From Mycobacterium barrassiae (GTDB lineage Bacteria > Actinomycetota > Actinomycetes > Mycobacteriales > Mycobacteriaceae): a stretch of DNA of 64,000 nucleotides. Shown piece by piece: positions 17,122-25,632 of this stretch (position 1 is the stretch's first letter; the number at the start of each line of letters is the position of its first letter). The position numbers were made by a program, and so were the translations under genes. A model generated the notes under the pieces. That model was not told where the DNA came from, did no database searches, and saw only the letters and a list, made by a program, of their open reading frames with translations. The stretch is from assembly GCF_025822765.1 (NCBI RefSeq), contig NZ_JACKUK010000023.1, positions 124,001 through 188,000 on the forward strand. Reading direction: 5' to 3'.

Positions 17122-18528
17122 ATGCTCGAATACGACCTCGTCGTCATCGGTTCAGGTCCTGGTGGCCAGAAGGCCGCGATCGCCGCGGCGAAGCTCGGCA
17201 AGACGGTGGCGGTGGTCGAACGCGGCAGGATGCTCGGCGGCGTCTGTGTGAACACCGGAACCATCCCGTCGAAGACGCTACGCGAGGCCGTCGTGTACCT
17301 CACGGGCATGAGCCAGCGAGAGCTGTACGGCGCGAGCTATCGCGTGAAGGAGAAGATCACCCCCGCCGACCTGCTCGCCCGCACGTCTCACGTGATCGGC
17401 AAGGAGCAGGACGTGGTGCGGTCGCAGCTCATGCGCAACCGCATCGACCTCATCCAGGGGCACGGGAGGTTCATCGACGCGCACACCGTGCTGGTCGAGG
17501 AGCCCACTCGCGGCGAACGCACAACGGTCAGCGGCGAATACATCGTCATCGCCACCGGCACCAAACCGGCCCGCCCGGCCGGTGTCGAGTTCGACGAAGA
17601 CCGCGTGCTGGACTCCGACGGCATTCTCGACCTGAAGTCGCTACCGGCCACGATGGTCGTGGTGGGTGCGGGCGTGATCGGCATCGAGTACGCATCCATG
17701 TTCGCCGCACTCGGCACCAAGGTGACCGTGGTGGAAAAGCGGGACAACATGCTCGACTTCTGCGATCCCGAAATCGTCGAGGCATTGAAGTTTCATCTGC
17801 GCGACCTCGCGGTCACGTTCCGCTTCGGCGAGGAGGTGACGGCGGTCGACGTCGGCGCCGCTGGCACGGTGACCACGTTGGCCAGCGGCAAGCAGATTCC
17901 GGCCGAGACGGTGATGTACTCCGCGGGCAGGCAGGGCCAGACCGAGCACCTCGACCTGGTCAACGCGGGCCTGGAGACCGATGCGCGTGGCCGCATCACG
18001 GTCGACAGCAACTTCGTGACCTCGGTCGACCACATCTACGCCGTCGGCGACGTGATCGGTTTCCCGGCGCTGGCGGCGACGTCGATGGATCAGGGCCGGC
18101 TGGCCGCCTACCACGCGTTCGGCGAACCCGCCAAGGGCATGACCGACCTTCAGCCGATCGGCATCTACTCCATCCCCGAGGTGTCCTACGTCGGCTCCAC
18201 GGAGGTGGAGTTGACGCGCAACGCGATCCCCTACGAGGTCGGGGTGTCGCGGTATCGCGAGCTGGCCAGGGGCCAGATCGCCGGCGATTCCTACGGCATG
18301 CTCAAACTGCTGGTGTCGACGGACGACCTGAAGCTGCTCGGCGTGCACATCTTCGGCACGAGCGCGACCGAGATGGTCCACATCGGCCAGGCCGTGATGG
18401 GCTGCGGCGGGACCATCGAGTACCTCGTCGACGCCGTGTTCAACTACCCCACCTTCTCCGAGGCCTACAAAGTCGCGGCGCTCGATGTGATGAACAAGCT
18501 GCGCGCGCTGAATCAGTTCCGCACCTAG
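17122..18528 (+). CDS. sthA: Soluble pyridine nucleotide transhydrogenase
   Basis: A flavoprotein that transfers hydride between NADPH and NAD+, balancing reducing power. From ATG at 17122 it is 468 residues, exactly the Mtb SthA length. The FAD motif is [13 protein letters not shown] at the N-terminus, the NAD(P) motif [15 protein letters not shown] is near residue 180, and the dimerisation domain is at the end. The active-site segment reads [13 protein letters not shown]: the first Cys of the lipoamide-dehydrogenase CxxxxC pair is kept and the second is Thr. This fits transhydrogenase rather than disulfide reductase chemistry. Confidence 0.96.
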   Translation: MLEYDLVVIGSGPGGQKAAIAAAKLGKTVAVVERGRMLGGVCVNTGTIPSKTLREAVVYLTGMSQRELYGASYRVKEKITPADLLARTSHVIGKEQDVVRSQLMRNRIDLIQGHGRFIDAHTVLVEEPTRGERTTVSGEYIVIATGTKPARPAGVEFDEDRVLDSDGILDLKSLPATMVVVGAGVIGIEYASMFAALGTKVTVVEKRDNMLDFCDPEIVEALKFHLRDLAVTFRFGEEVTAVDVGAAGTVTTLASGKQIPAETVMYSAGRQGQTEHLDLVNAGLETDARGRITVDSNFVTSVDHIYAVGDVIGFPALAATSMDQGRLAAYHAFGEPAKGMTDLQPIGIYSIPEVSYVGSTEVELTRNAIPYEVGVSRYRELARGQIAGDSYGMLKLLVSTDDLKLLGVHIFGTSATEMVHIGQAVMGCGGTIEYLVDAVFNYPTFSEAYKVAALDVMNKLRALNQFRT

Positions 18529-18652
18529 CGTCGGGCTTGCTGGCGTCCCTGACAGATGCATGGGTGGGACGCGAGCGGGAACGCAACATGAGCCACACTG
18601 GTTATGACGATGAGAAGGTGTTCATCGACAGACCGTGGAGGAGGCGAGAACT

Positions 18653-19621
18653 ATGGCGGACCAAGCGGATCAGCCCGAGCAGCATTACCAGCCCGATCAG
18701 ACCGGCATGTACGAGCTCGAGTTTCCCGCGCCGCAGCTGACCTCGCCGGATGGGCGGGGACCGGTGATGATCCACGCGCTCGAGGGCTTCTCCGATGCCG
18801 GGCACGCCATCCGGCTGGCCGCGCAGCACCTCAAGAACACGCTGGACACCGAGTTGGTCGCGTCGTTCGCCATCGACGAGTTGCTCGACTACCGGTCGCG
18901 GCGCCCGCTGATGACCTTCAAGACCGACCATTTCACCCACTACGAGGATCCGGAGCTCAGTCTCTACGCGTTGCGTGACAGCGTCGGCACACCGTTTCTG
19001 CTGCTTGCGGGCCTGGAGCCGGACCTGCGCTGGGAGCGGTTCCTCACCGCCGTGCGCCTGCTGGCCGAACGGCTCGGCGTGCGCCGGGTGATCGGTCTCG
19101 GGGCGATCCCGATGGCCGTCCCGCACACCCGGCCCATCACGCTGACGGCGCACTCCAACGACAAGGAGCTCATCGCCGAACATCAGCCGTGGGTGGGTGA
19201 GGTGCAGGTGCCGGGCAGCGTGTCGAACCTGCTGGAGTTCCGGATGTCCCAGCACGGGTACGAAGTCGTCGGCTTCACCGTCCACGTGCCGCACTACCTC
19301 GCCCAGACGGATTACCCCGCCGCCGCGGAGGTACTGCTGGCCGAGGTCGCCAAGAGCGCGTCCCTGCAGATTCCGCTTGAGGCGCTGGACGCCGCGGGCG
19401 CAGAGATCCTGACGAAGATCAACGAACAGGTCGAGGCCAGCGCCGAAGTGGCTCAGGTGGTTACGGCCCTTGAACGTCAGTACGACGCCTTCGCCGCCGC
19501 CCAGGAGAACCGGTCACTGCTTGCCAACGACGAGAACCTGCCGAGCGGCGAGGAGCTCGGGGCGGAGTTCGAGAGGTTCCTGCGGCAACGGGACAAGGGC
19601 AAGGACGACGACGCCAGGTAG
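18653..19621 (+). CDS. PAC2 family protein (Rv2714-like)
   Basis: 322 residues with an N-terminal PAC2 (proteasome-assembly-chaperone-2-like) domain: MYELEFPAP, MIHALEGFSDAGHA, FLLLAGLEPDLRW and RVIGLGAIPMAVPHTRP. A charged helical tail follows. The structure of Mtb Rv2714 is of this type, with unknown role. ATG at 18653 has GAGGAGG 8 bases upstream, preferred to an ATG six codons earlier. It probably runs with the downstream hydrolase. Confidence 0.85.
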   Translation: MADQADQPEQHYQPDQTGMYELEFPAPQLTSPDGRGPVMIHALEGFSDAGHAIRLAAQHLKNTLDTELVASFAIDELLDYRSRRPLMTFKTDHFTHYEDPELSLYALRDSVGTPFLLLAGLEPDLRWERFLTAVRLLAERLGVRRVIGLGAIPMAVPHTRPITLTAHSNDKELIAEHQPWVGEVQVPGSVSNLLEFRMSQHGYEVVGFTVHVPHYLAQTDYPAAAEVLLAEVAKSASLQIPLEALDAAGAEILTKINEQVEASAEVAQVVTALERQYDAFAAAQENRSLLANDENLPSGEELGAEFERFLRQRDKGKDDDAR

Positions 19622-19663
19622 CGCCAGATAGCGCGAGTCCATGAGGGCAGCTAAGTTGTCGCA

Positions 19664-20686
19664 ATGGCCGCCCGAACGACCAAGCTGCGCCCCGTCCGGG
19701 AACTCACACCCGAACTGGAGTTCCGCACCATCCACGGCTACCGACGCGCGTACCGTACGGCGGGCTCCGGACCAGCGATCCTGCTGATTCACGGCATCGG
19801 CGACAACTCCACCACCTGGGAAACCATCCAGTCGAAGTTGGCGCAGCGGTTCACCGTGATCGCGCCTGATCTGCTGGGCCACGGCAGATCGGACAAGCCC
19901 CGCGCCGACTACTCGGTGGCCGCCTACGCCAATGGCATGCGCGACCTGCTCAGCGTGCTCGACGTCGACAAGGTGACGGTGGTCGGGCATTCACTCGGCG
20001 GCGGCGTGGCGATGCAGTTTGCCTACCAGTTCCCGCAATTGGTCGAACGGCTGATCCTCGTGGGTGCAGGCGGGGTGACCCAGGACGTCAACATCGCGTT
20101 GCGGGCCGCCTCGCTGCCGATGGGCAGCGAAGCACTGGCGCTTCTGCGCCTGCCGATGGTGCTGCCCGCGTTGCAGGTCGTGGGGCGGGTGGCCGGTGCG
20201 GTATTCGGGTCGACCGGGCTGGGCCGCGACATCCCCGACGTGCTCCGGATTCTGGCCGACCTGCCCGAGCCGACCGCGTCGTCGGCCTTCGCGCGCACCC
20301 TTCGTGCCGTAGTGGACTGGCGGGGCCAGGTTGTCACGATGCTCGACCGCTGTTATCTGACCCAATCCGTTCCCGTGCAATTGATCTGGGGATCCCGCGA
20401 CTCGGTGATACCGGTGAGCCACGCCCGCATGGCCCACGCCGCCATGCCCGGTTCACGGTTGGAGATCTTCGAAGGGTCCGGACATTTCCCGTTCCACGAC
20501 GATCCCGACCGGTTCGTCGAAGTGGTGGAGCAGTTCATCAGTTCCACCGAGCCCGCCACCTATGACCAGGACTACCTCCGCGGACTGCTGCGCGACGGCC
20601 GCAAGACGGATGAGATCTCCGGTTCCATCGATACCCGGGTCGCCGTCCTCGACGCGATGGACCACGACGAACGCAGCGCGACCTAA
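19664..20686 (+). CDS. Alpha/beta hydrolase (Rv2715-like)
   Basis: 340 residues. The complete catalytic set is visible: oxyanion HGIGDNS, nucleophile elbow VGHSLGGG (about residue 110), acid in WGSRDSVIP and His in GSGHFPFHD. It is related to mycobacterial meta-cleavage-type and lipase-like hydrolases; substrate unknown. There is no signal peptide. It lies 42 bases downstream of the PAC2 gene and 40 upstream of the PhzF gene on one strand, so probably an operon. Confidence 0.88.
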   Translation: MAARTTKLRPVRELTPELEFRTIHGYRRAYRTAGSGPAILLIHGIGDNSTTWETIQSKLAQRFTVIAPDLLGHGRSDKPRADYSVAAYANGMRDLLSVLDVDKVTVVGHSLGGGVAMQFAYQFPQLVERLILVGAGGVTQDVNIALRAASLPMGSEALALLRLPMVLPALQVVGRVAGAVFGSTGLGRDIPDVLRILADLPEPTASSAFARTLRAVVDWRGQVVTMLDRCYLTQSVPVQLIWGSRDSVIPVSHARMAHAAMPGSRLEIFEGSGHFPFHDDPDRFVEVVEQFISSTEPATYDQDYLRGLLRDGRKTDEISGSIDTRVAVLDAMDHDERSAT

Positions 20687-20726
20687 GGGCCTCCAGCGCA
20701 ACCCCGCTAAGAAGTAGCATCGGGCC

Positions 20727-21413
20727 ATGGCCATCGATGTGACAGTGCTGCGGGTGTTCACCGACCCCGACGGGAACTACGGGAATCCGCTGGGTGTTGT
20801 CGAGAACAGCACCGTCACACCCACCGATCGCCAACGCATCGCCACTCAATTGGGTTACAGCGAAACGATTTTCATCGATCTGCCGCAAGCCGGAGCCAGC
20901 ACCGCGCACGCCCGGATCTTCACACCGGCAGTCGAACTGCCCTTCGCCGGTCATCCAACCGTTGGCGCATCGTGGTGGCTGCGCGACCAGGGACATCCCA
21001 TCAAGACGCTGCAGGTGCCCGCCGGCATCGTGCAGGTCACCTACGACGACGAACTGGCGGCAGTGAGCGCACGCGCGGAGTGGGCTCCGGACTTCGCGAT
21101 CTACGACCTCGCCTCCGTCGACGACCTGATGGCGGCAGATCCCTCCGACTACTCCGATGACGTCGAGCACTACCTGTGGACCTGGCTCGACGAACCGGCC
21201 GGAAAGATCCGCTCGCGCATGTTCGCCAGCCACCTCGGCGTCCCCGAGGACGAGGCCACCGGCGCCGCCGCGGTCCGTATCACCGATTACCTCAGTCGCG
21301 ACCTGGAGATCGTGCAGGGCAAGGGTTCGGTGATCCACACCCAGTGGAGCCCCGAGGGCTGGGTGCGCGTCGCAGGCCGCGTCGTCAGCGACGGGACAAA
21401 GCAGATCGATTGA
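20727..21413 (+). CDS. PhzF family isomerase-like protein (Rv2716-like)
   Basis: 228 residues, shorter than typical PhzF proteins (about 280). N-terminal [19 protein letters not shown] with the PhzF GNP signature, then GYSETIFI with the conserved catalytic-type Glu, and [16 protein letters not shown]. The family includes diaminopimelate-epimerase-fold isomerases; substrate unknown. It ends 9 bases before the convergent nrdR stop. In Mtb a small gene, Rv2717c, lies between these two; it is not present here. Confidence 0.88.
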   Translation: MAIDVTVLRVFTDPDGNYGNPLGVVENSTVTPTDRQRIATQLGYSETIFIDLPQAGASTAHARIFTPAVELPFAGHPTVGASWWLRDQGHPIKTLQVPAGIVQVTYDDELAAVSARAEWAPDFAIYDLASVDDLMAADPSDYSDDVEHYLWTWLDEPAGKIRSRMFASHLGVPEDEATGAAAVRITDYLSRDLEIVQGKGSVIHTQWSPEGWVRVAGRVVSDGTKQID

Positions 21414-21422
21414 CCGGCAGGA

Positions 21423-21893
21423 TCAGCTCTGGGCCGGCTGCGGCGACTTCCGGTGCTCGCGCAGCGCCTGAATCTCGCGCTCGAAATCCTCGGCGGAGGT
21501 GAAGCCGCGGTAGACCGAGGCGAACCGCAGATAGGCGACCTCGTCGAGTTCCCGCAGCGGACCGAGGATGGCCAGCCCCACCTCGTGGCTGGGCACCTCC
21601 GGCGAACCGGTGGCGCGCACCGCATCCTCCACCTGCTGAGCGAGCAGGTTCAGCGCGTCGTCGTCGACCTGTCGCCCCTGGCACGCGCGGCGCACGCCCT
21701 TGACGACCTTCTCCCGGCTGAACGGTTCGGTGACACCGCTGCGCTTGACCACAGCGAGCACCGCGGTCTCCACGGTGGTGAAGCGACGCCCGCATTCCGG
21801 ACACGACCTGCGACGTCGAATCGCCTGGCCCTCGTCGGTTTCGCGCGAATCGACCACGCGGGAATCGGGATGACGGCAGAACGGACAGTGCAT
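21423..21893 (-). CDS. nrdR: Transcriptional repressor NrdR
   Basis: 156 residues. An N-terminal zinc ribbon ([13 protein letters not shown]) and a C-terminal ATP-cone ([24 protein letters not shown]) that senses dATP/ATP. NrdR represses ribonucleotide reductase genes. ATG at 21893 follows AAGGAG at about 6 bases; an upstream extension was rejected because the protein should begin with the zinc ribbon. In the 162 bases upstream I see no clear NrdR box. Confidence 0.95.
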   Translation of the reverse strand: MHCPFCRHPDSRVVDSRETDEGQAIRRRRSCPECGRRFTTVETAVLAVVKRSGVTEPFSREKVVKGVRRACQGRQVDDDALNLLAQQVEDAVRATGSPEVPSHEVGLAILGPLRELDEVAYLRFASVYRGFTSAEDFEREIQALREHRKSPQPAQS

Positions 21894-22055
21894 CACCGCT
21901 CCTTCGCCGCGCCAACAAACGACTAACCCGAACGCCTTCGAGCGTACCTGCGCGGGGGTCTGCCAGCCCAGATTCGTGTTGATTGGCACATATTTGCTCG
22001 TTGCGGTTCCGAATATCCTTGTGCGGCCTGGATTTTCACCGCTCACGACACACCG

Positions 22056-22505
22056 TCAGGCGATCGGGGCGATAAGCGTCTGGCCGGCGTGGACCGCCAC
22101 GGAGTCGAGCTGGTTGAGTTCGCGGATCCGGTCGATGACCCGGCCCACCGGGGCATCGGGCGCGACTCGGCCCGCGACCTGCTGCAGCGTCTCCCCCGTT
22201 TGCACCTGAACCACCGCGAGGCGATCGGGTACGGCGGCGGATTCACCGACGACACCACCGAACTGCGCCACCAGCCCGAGCCACACGGTGATCCCAGCGG
22301 CGACCATGGCCAACAGGACCGTGGTGACCGGGGTGATCGGCCGCCGCCGGTGGGCGACGCACGAAACGGCGACGCCGGAGCTGCGGTATTTCATCGGGGC
22401 ACCGCCCGGGCGTCGCGAGGCCGGCCGCCGCCGTGCACCGGCAGGCCGGATTCCCTGCCTGACCACCGGTGTCGCCTGGATTTCCCGCGTGTCGAGAATG
22501 GTCAT
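22056..22505 (-). CDS. chiZ: LysM-domain cell-wall protein ChiZ (SOS-induced)
   Basis: 149 residues from ATG at 22505. A basic, intrinsically disordered N-terminus (about 1-60, rich in Arg and Pro), one membrane helix (about 62-82) and a C-terminal LysM domain ([15 protein letters not shown]...GQTLIAPIA). This matches Mtb Rv2719c (ChiZ), a DNA-damage-induced divisome-associated protein reported to act on peptidoglycan and delay division. It is divergent from lexA, and SOS-like boxes lie in the shared region. Confidence 0.88.
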   Translation of the reverse strand: MTILDTREIQATPVVRQGIRPAGARRRPASRRPGGAPMKYRSSGVAVSCVAHRRRPITPVTTVLLAMVAAGITVWLGLVAQFGGVVGESAAVPDRLAVVQVQTGETLQQVAGRVAPDAPVGRVIDRIRELNQLDSVAVHAGQTLIAPIA

Positions 22506-22553
22506 CTTCCTGCCTTCCGGTCCGAGATCGTTCGCTCTTGTGTTCGAACATAC

Positions 22554-22569
22554 TCGCTCACGTGTTCGA
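22554..22569. promoter_or_regulatory. SOS-like box 1 near chiZ (two mismatches)
   Basis: TCGCTC-ACGT-GTTCGA compared with the mycobacterial LexA consensus TCGAAC-N4-GTTCGA. It is about 50 bases upstream of the chiZ start, on its promoter side. Confidence 0.5.
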
Positions 22570-22573
22570 TTAA

Positions 22574-22589
22574 TAGAACATGTGATCGA
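22574..22589. promoter_or_regulatory. SOS-like box 2 near chiZ (two mismatches)
   Basis: TAGAAC-ATGT-GATCGA, one mismatch in each half of TCGAAC-N4-GTTCGA, centred 20 bases from box 1. That spacing is about two helical turns, which would allow cooperative LexA binding. Confidence 0.5.
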
Positions 22590-22666
22590 ACTGTTGCCAA
22601 ACGATATCGCGGGCCACCGACAAGTTTCGGCGCCTTGATCTCGCCCACCGGGACAGACGACACGCG

Positions 22667-22682
22667 TCGAACACATGTTTGA
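22667..22682. promoter_or_regulatory. SOS box of lexA
   Basis: TCGAAC-ACAT-GTTTGA has one mismatch to the LexA consensus and overlaps the start of the -35 element of the lexA promoter. It would let LexA repress its own gene. Confidence 0.88.
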
Positions 22683-22707
22683 TTAATCGGCCGCCGGAGG
22701 CTACATT
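22679..22707 (+). promoter_or_regulatory. lexA promoter (TTGATT-N17-TACATT), probably leaderless
   Basis: The -35 TTGATT at 22679-22684 and -10 TACATT at 22702-22707 are 17 bases apart. The ATG follows 6 bases after the -10, so transcription should begin at or next to the ATG. There is no ribosome site. Confidence 0.7.
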
Positions 22708-22713
22708 CGCGCC

Positions 22714-23415
22714 ATGGACTCCAGCAGCGATACCCCGGGCGGCACAGACAGCACCGGCGGGCGAGGCGGGCTCGATACGGGTCTGACCGAGCGTCAACGC
22801 ACCATCCTCGACGTCATCCGCGCCTCGGTGACCAGCCGCGGCTATCCGCCGAGCATCAGGGAGATCGGCGACGCGGTCGGGCTGACGTCGACGTCATCGG
22901 TGGCCCACCAACTGCGCACGTTGGAACGCAAGGGCTATCTGCGGCGCGATCCCAACCGCCCGCGCGCTGTGGACGTCCGTGGCGCGGACAGTCCGCCCTC
23001 GATCGTCCCCACCGAGGTCGCGGGGTCCGATGCGCTGCCGGAACCGACGTTCGTGCCGGTACTCGGCCGTATCGCCGCCGGTGGCCCGATCCTGGCCGAG
23101 GAGGCCGTCGAGGACGTCTTTCCCCTACCGCGTGAACTGGTCGGCGAGGGGTCGCTGTTCCTGCTCAAGGTCGTCGGCGATTCGATGGTCGACGCAGCGA
23201 TCTGCGATGGCGACTGGGTGGTCGTCCGTCAGCAGAACGTCGCCGACAACGGAGATATCGTCGCCGCGATGATCGACGGCGAAGCGACGGTGAAGACGTT
23301 CAAACGCACGCGCGGTCAGGTCTGGCTGATGCCGCACAATCCGGCCTTCGACCCGATTCCCGGCAACGACGCTGCCGTGCTCGGCAAGGTCGTGACGGTG
23401 ATCCGCAAAATCTAA
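22714..23415 (+). CDS. lexA: SOS repressor LexA
   Basis: 233 residues. An N-terminal winged helix (about 22-85; [20 protein letters not shown]) and a C-terminal S24 peptidase domain. The self-cleavage site is Ala122-Gly123 within RIAAGGP; catalytic Ser157 (GDSMVD) and Lys194 (ATVKTFK) are present. It represses the SOS regulon until RecA filaments trigger cleavage. Here it is divergent from chiZ and controlled by its own box. Its stop overlaps that of the convergent LGFP gene by 4 bases (CTAA). Confidence 0.98.
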   Translation: MDSSSDTPGGTDSTGGRGGLDTGLTERQRTILDVIRASVTSRGYPPSIREIGDAVGLTSTSSVAHQLRTLERKGYLRRDPNRPRAVDVRGADSPPSIVPTEVAGSDALPEPTFVPVLGRIAAGGPILAEEAVEDVFPLPRELVGEGSLFLLKVVGDSMVDAAICDGDWVVVRQQNVADNGDIVAAMIDGEATVKTFKRTRGQVWLMPHNPAFDPIPGNDAAVLGKVVTVIRKI

Positions 23416-25433
23416 CGGTCTTCGGCGGGCGCGAAGCCGTTGATGATCGCGAGTTCCTCACTCACGAACCAGATTTCGGCATCAGCGTCGTCATAGAGCG
23501 GACTGTCAGGCGCCCAGTACACACCCAATTTGGTGTTCGCCTTGACCGGGAAGCCCTCAGGCACCTCGCCCGGATCGTCGAGCGGAAGATGGAATGCCAT
23601 CTTGGGCTCGGGTTCATCGTCGATCTCGATCCGGGCGTGGCGCCCGGTGTCGGTGAGGGGATCGCGCTTGACCACCGGGGGCGCAACGCTGATCACGCGC
23701 GTCGGTGCGGTGTCGACCGCGTCCGGATCCTCATCGTCACCGGATTCGTCGGTCTCATCGGCGTGGTCGTGCGACTCCTCGTCCTCGACGTGCGACGGTG
23801 CACCCCACGGGTCGTAGTCCGCGTGTGCATCGTCGTCATGCGGCAGGTCGTCTTCGTGCGACAGGTCGTCCTCGTGTGGCGCGTCCGGCGTCAAGTCCTC
23901 GCCGGCCGGCGCCGTCCCCAATCCCCCGCTGGCATAGCGGTCACCGAACATCGCCACGGCGTACTCGTCGTCAGGCGTCATCCGCTCAGAGGCGCCGCCG
24001 GTGCCGTAGGCGTGGTCGGGTTCGCCCCCGAAACGTGCGTCCTGGCCGACGAAAGAGCCGTCCGCGGCGAACGGGTCCTCACCTTTGCGCCGCCGCAACA
24101 GCACCGCCACCAGCACCGCGGCGACGAGGATCAGCAACGGCACCAGGGCCAACAGCCACCACCGGCTGAATTTGAACCCCTTGCTGCCGTCGGAATCCGA
24201 CGCCTGTGAGGTGCCCGGCGTACCGGGTGCGGGCTGCCCCGGTATTTCGAGGCCGGACAGCTCCGAGGCCAGATTGGCCGGTTCGGTGCTGAACTTGTTC
24301 GTCGAACGGTCCCAGTTGATCACGCCGCCGCTGAATCGCTGGGTGATGACGTTGCCGGACTCGGTCTGGTCGGCCATCGGCGCGCCCAGCGCGCCCTTCG
24401 CGCCGTCCAGTTTGTCCCAGGCCGCTGCCATCGCACCGCGCACGATCACAGCGCCGTATTCGGGTGTCCAGAAGATGACCGGGTTGTCCTCGGCGCCGAA
24501 GGTGACCATGCGGCTTTCGGTGGTGAAGCCGCCGTCGACCTCGTTCGTCACCGGCCAGCCGAGATCGCCCTCGGGCCCGCCCACGCTCTCGTACTTCGCG
24601 AGCACCTGCTTGGTCATGACATTCGCACCGGTGGCAGGCGTGTAGAAGATCGCGCCACCGGCGAAGTTCTGCCGCTGCCCGTCCTTGCCCACGGGAACGG
24701 GTTCGCCTTCCGCGGCGCCCAGCGGGCCCAGCGCGCCACCGGCCGCGCGCCGGGCGGCATTGATTGCAGCGGCGGGATCATCGGCGATCTGCAGGTCGGC
24801 GAGCTGCGCGGCCAGATCCGGCGGAACTGTCGTGAAAGTCTTCTTCCTCAGGTCATATGACAGCTCGCCGTTGGTGAACTTCTGCGAGACGACGTTGTCG
24901 CGGTAGACCTCGTCCTCGGCGGGCACACCGAGAGCTCCCGCCGAGCCACCTAGCTTGTCCCACGCCGCGTTGATCGGACCGCGGACGACTCGTGCGCCGG
25001 TCGCGGGGGTAAAGAAGATCACCGGGTTGTCTGAGGCGCTGAACGTGCTGTTGAGGCTGTCCGGCGCCCGTCCCGGGCCCTCGTCGATAGTGGGGAAACC
25101 CAGATCGCTGTCGGCGGGACCACCCAGCGACTCGTACTTCTCAAGGATCGCGCCGCGCATGAAATGCGCACCGGTCGCGGGGGTGAAGAAGATCTTGCCG
25201 CCGGCGAAGTTCTGGCCGAAACCCTCACCGATGGGATAGACGTCGCCGTTCCTCGGGCCCAGCGGCCCGCCGTCGCCTCCGCTGGCTTCCCACGCCGCCG
25301 TTATCGCAGCATTCGCGTCGGCTTCCGGCTGCGCCGACACCACCGGTGCCAGCAGCACAGCCATCGGCACCGCCAGCAAACCGACGATCACTCGATTGAT
25401 CATCGTGCGGCGCCGACTCCCCTGCCCGCTCAT
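23412..25433 (-). CDS. LGFP-repeat envelope protein with acidic cytoplasmic tail (Rv2721c-like)
   Basis: 673 residues. Signal peptide (about 12-35, ending VSAQ), then an extracytoplasmic region built of LGFP repeats, a membrane helix near 425-450 flanked by RRRK, and a long Asp/Glu/His-rich tail. The LGFP region is two similar halves of about 180 residues, each with a [13 protein letters not shown] unit, an NPVIF-TP unit with RG and AAWDKL, and a short third unit. LGFP repeats are thought to anchor mycolyl-type enzymes to the wall. AGGAGG lies 4 bases before the ATG at 25433. Mtb Rv2721c occupies the same place. Confidence 0.85.
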   Translation of the reverse strand: MSGQGSRRRTMINRVIVGLLAVPMAVLLAPVVSAQPEADANAAITAAWEASGGDGGPLGPRNGDVYPIGEGFGQNFAGGKIFFTPATGAHFMRGAILEKYESLGGPADSDLGFPTIDEGPGRAPDSLNSTFSASDNPVIFFTPATGARVVRGPINAAWDKLGGSAGALGVPAEDEVYRDNVVSQKFTNGELSYDLRKKTFTTVPPDLAAQLADLQIADDPAAAINAARRAAGGALGPLGAAEGEPVPVGKDGQRQNFAGGAIFYTPATGANVMTKQVLAKYESVGGPEGDLGWPVTNEVDGGFTTESRMVTFGAEDNPVIFWTPEYGAVIVRGAMAAAWDKLDGAKGALGAPMADQTESGNVITQRFSGGVINWDRSTNKFSTEPANLASELSGLEIPGQPAPGTPGTSQASDSDGSKGFKFSRWWLLALVPLLILVAAVLVAVLLRRRKGEDPFAADGSFVGQDARFGGEPDHAYGTGGASERMTPDDEYAVAMFGDRYASGGLGTAPAGEDLTPDAPHEDDLSHEDDLPHDDDAHADYDPWGAPSHVEDEESHDHADETDESGDDEDPDAVDTAPTRVISVAPPVVKRDPLTDTGRHARIEIDDEPEPKMAFHLPLDDPGEVPEGFPVKANTKLGVYWAPDSPLYDDADAEIWFVSEELAIINGFAPAEDR

Positions 25434-25632
25434 TCACCCTCCTGCAATCGGCGGAAATTCAATGAAAAGCATCGCGCTCGTCAACTGTCCTTTAGATGCA
25501 GTAAATAACCAAGGAACACGCCCATTCTTGGGAAAAAATACCCCGGCAATACCGAAAAGCTTTGGATCTTGCGCTGCGAGGCGCCGAATCGCGTTGCGCG
25601 ACACGTCGCACGCGGTCCTAAACTCGGGATTC

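Noticed and set aside
21894-22055. NrdR box upstream of nrdR
   Set aside because: AT-rich patches such as catatttg and gaatatcc are present, but none fits the 16-base NrdR palindrome.
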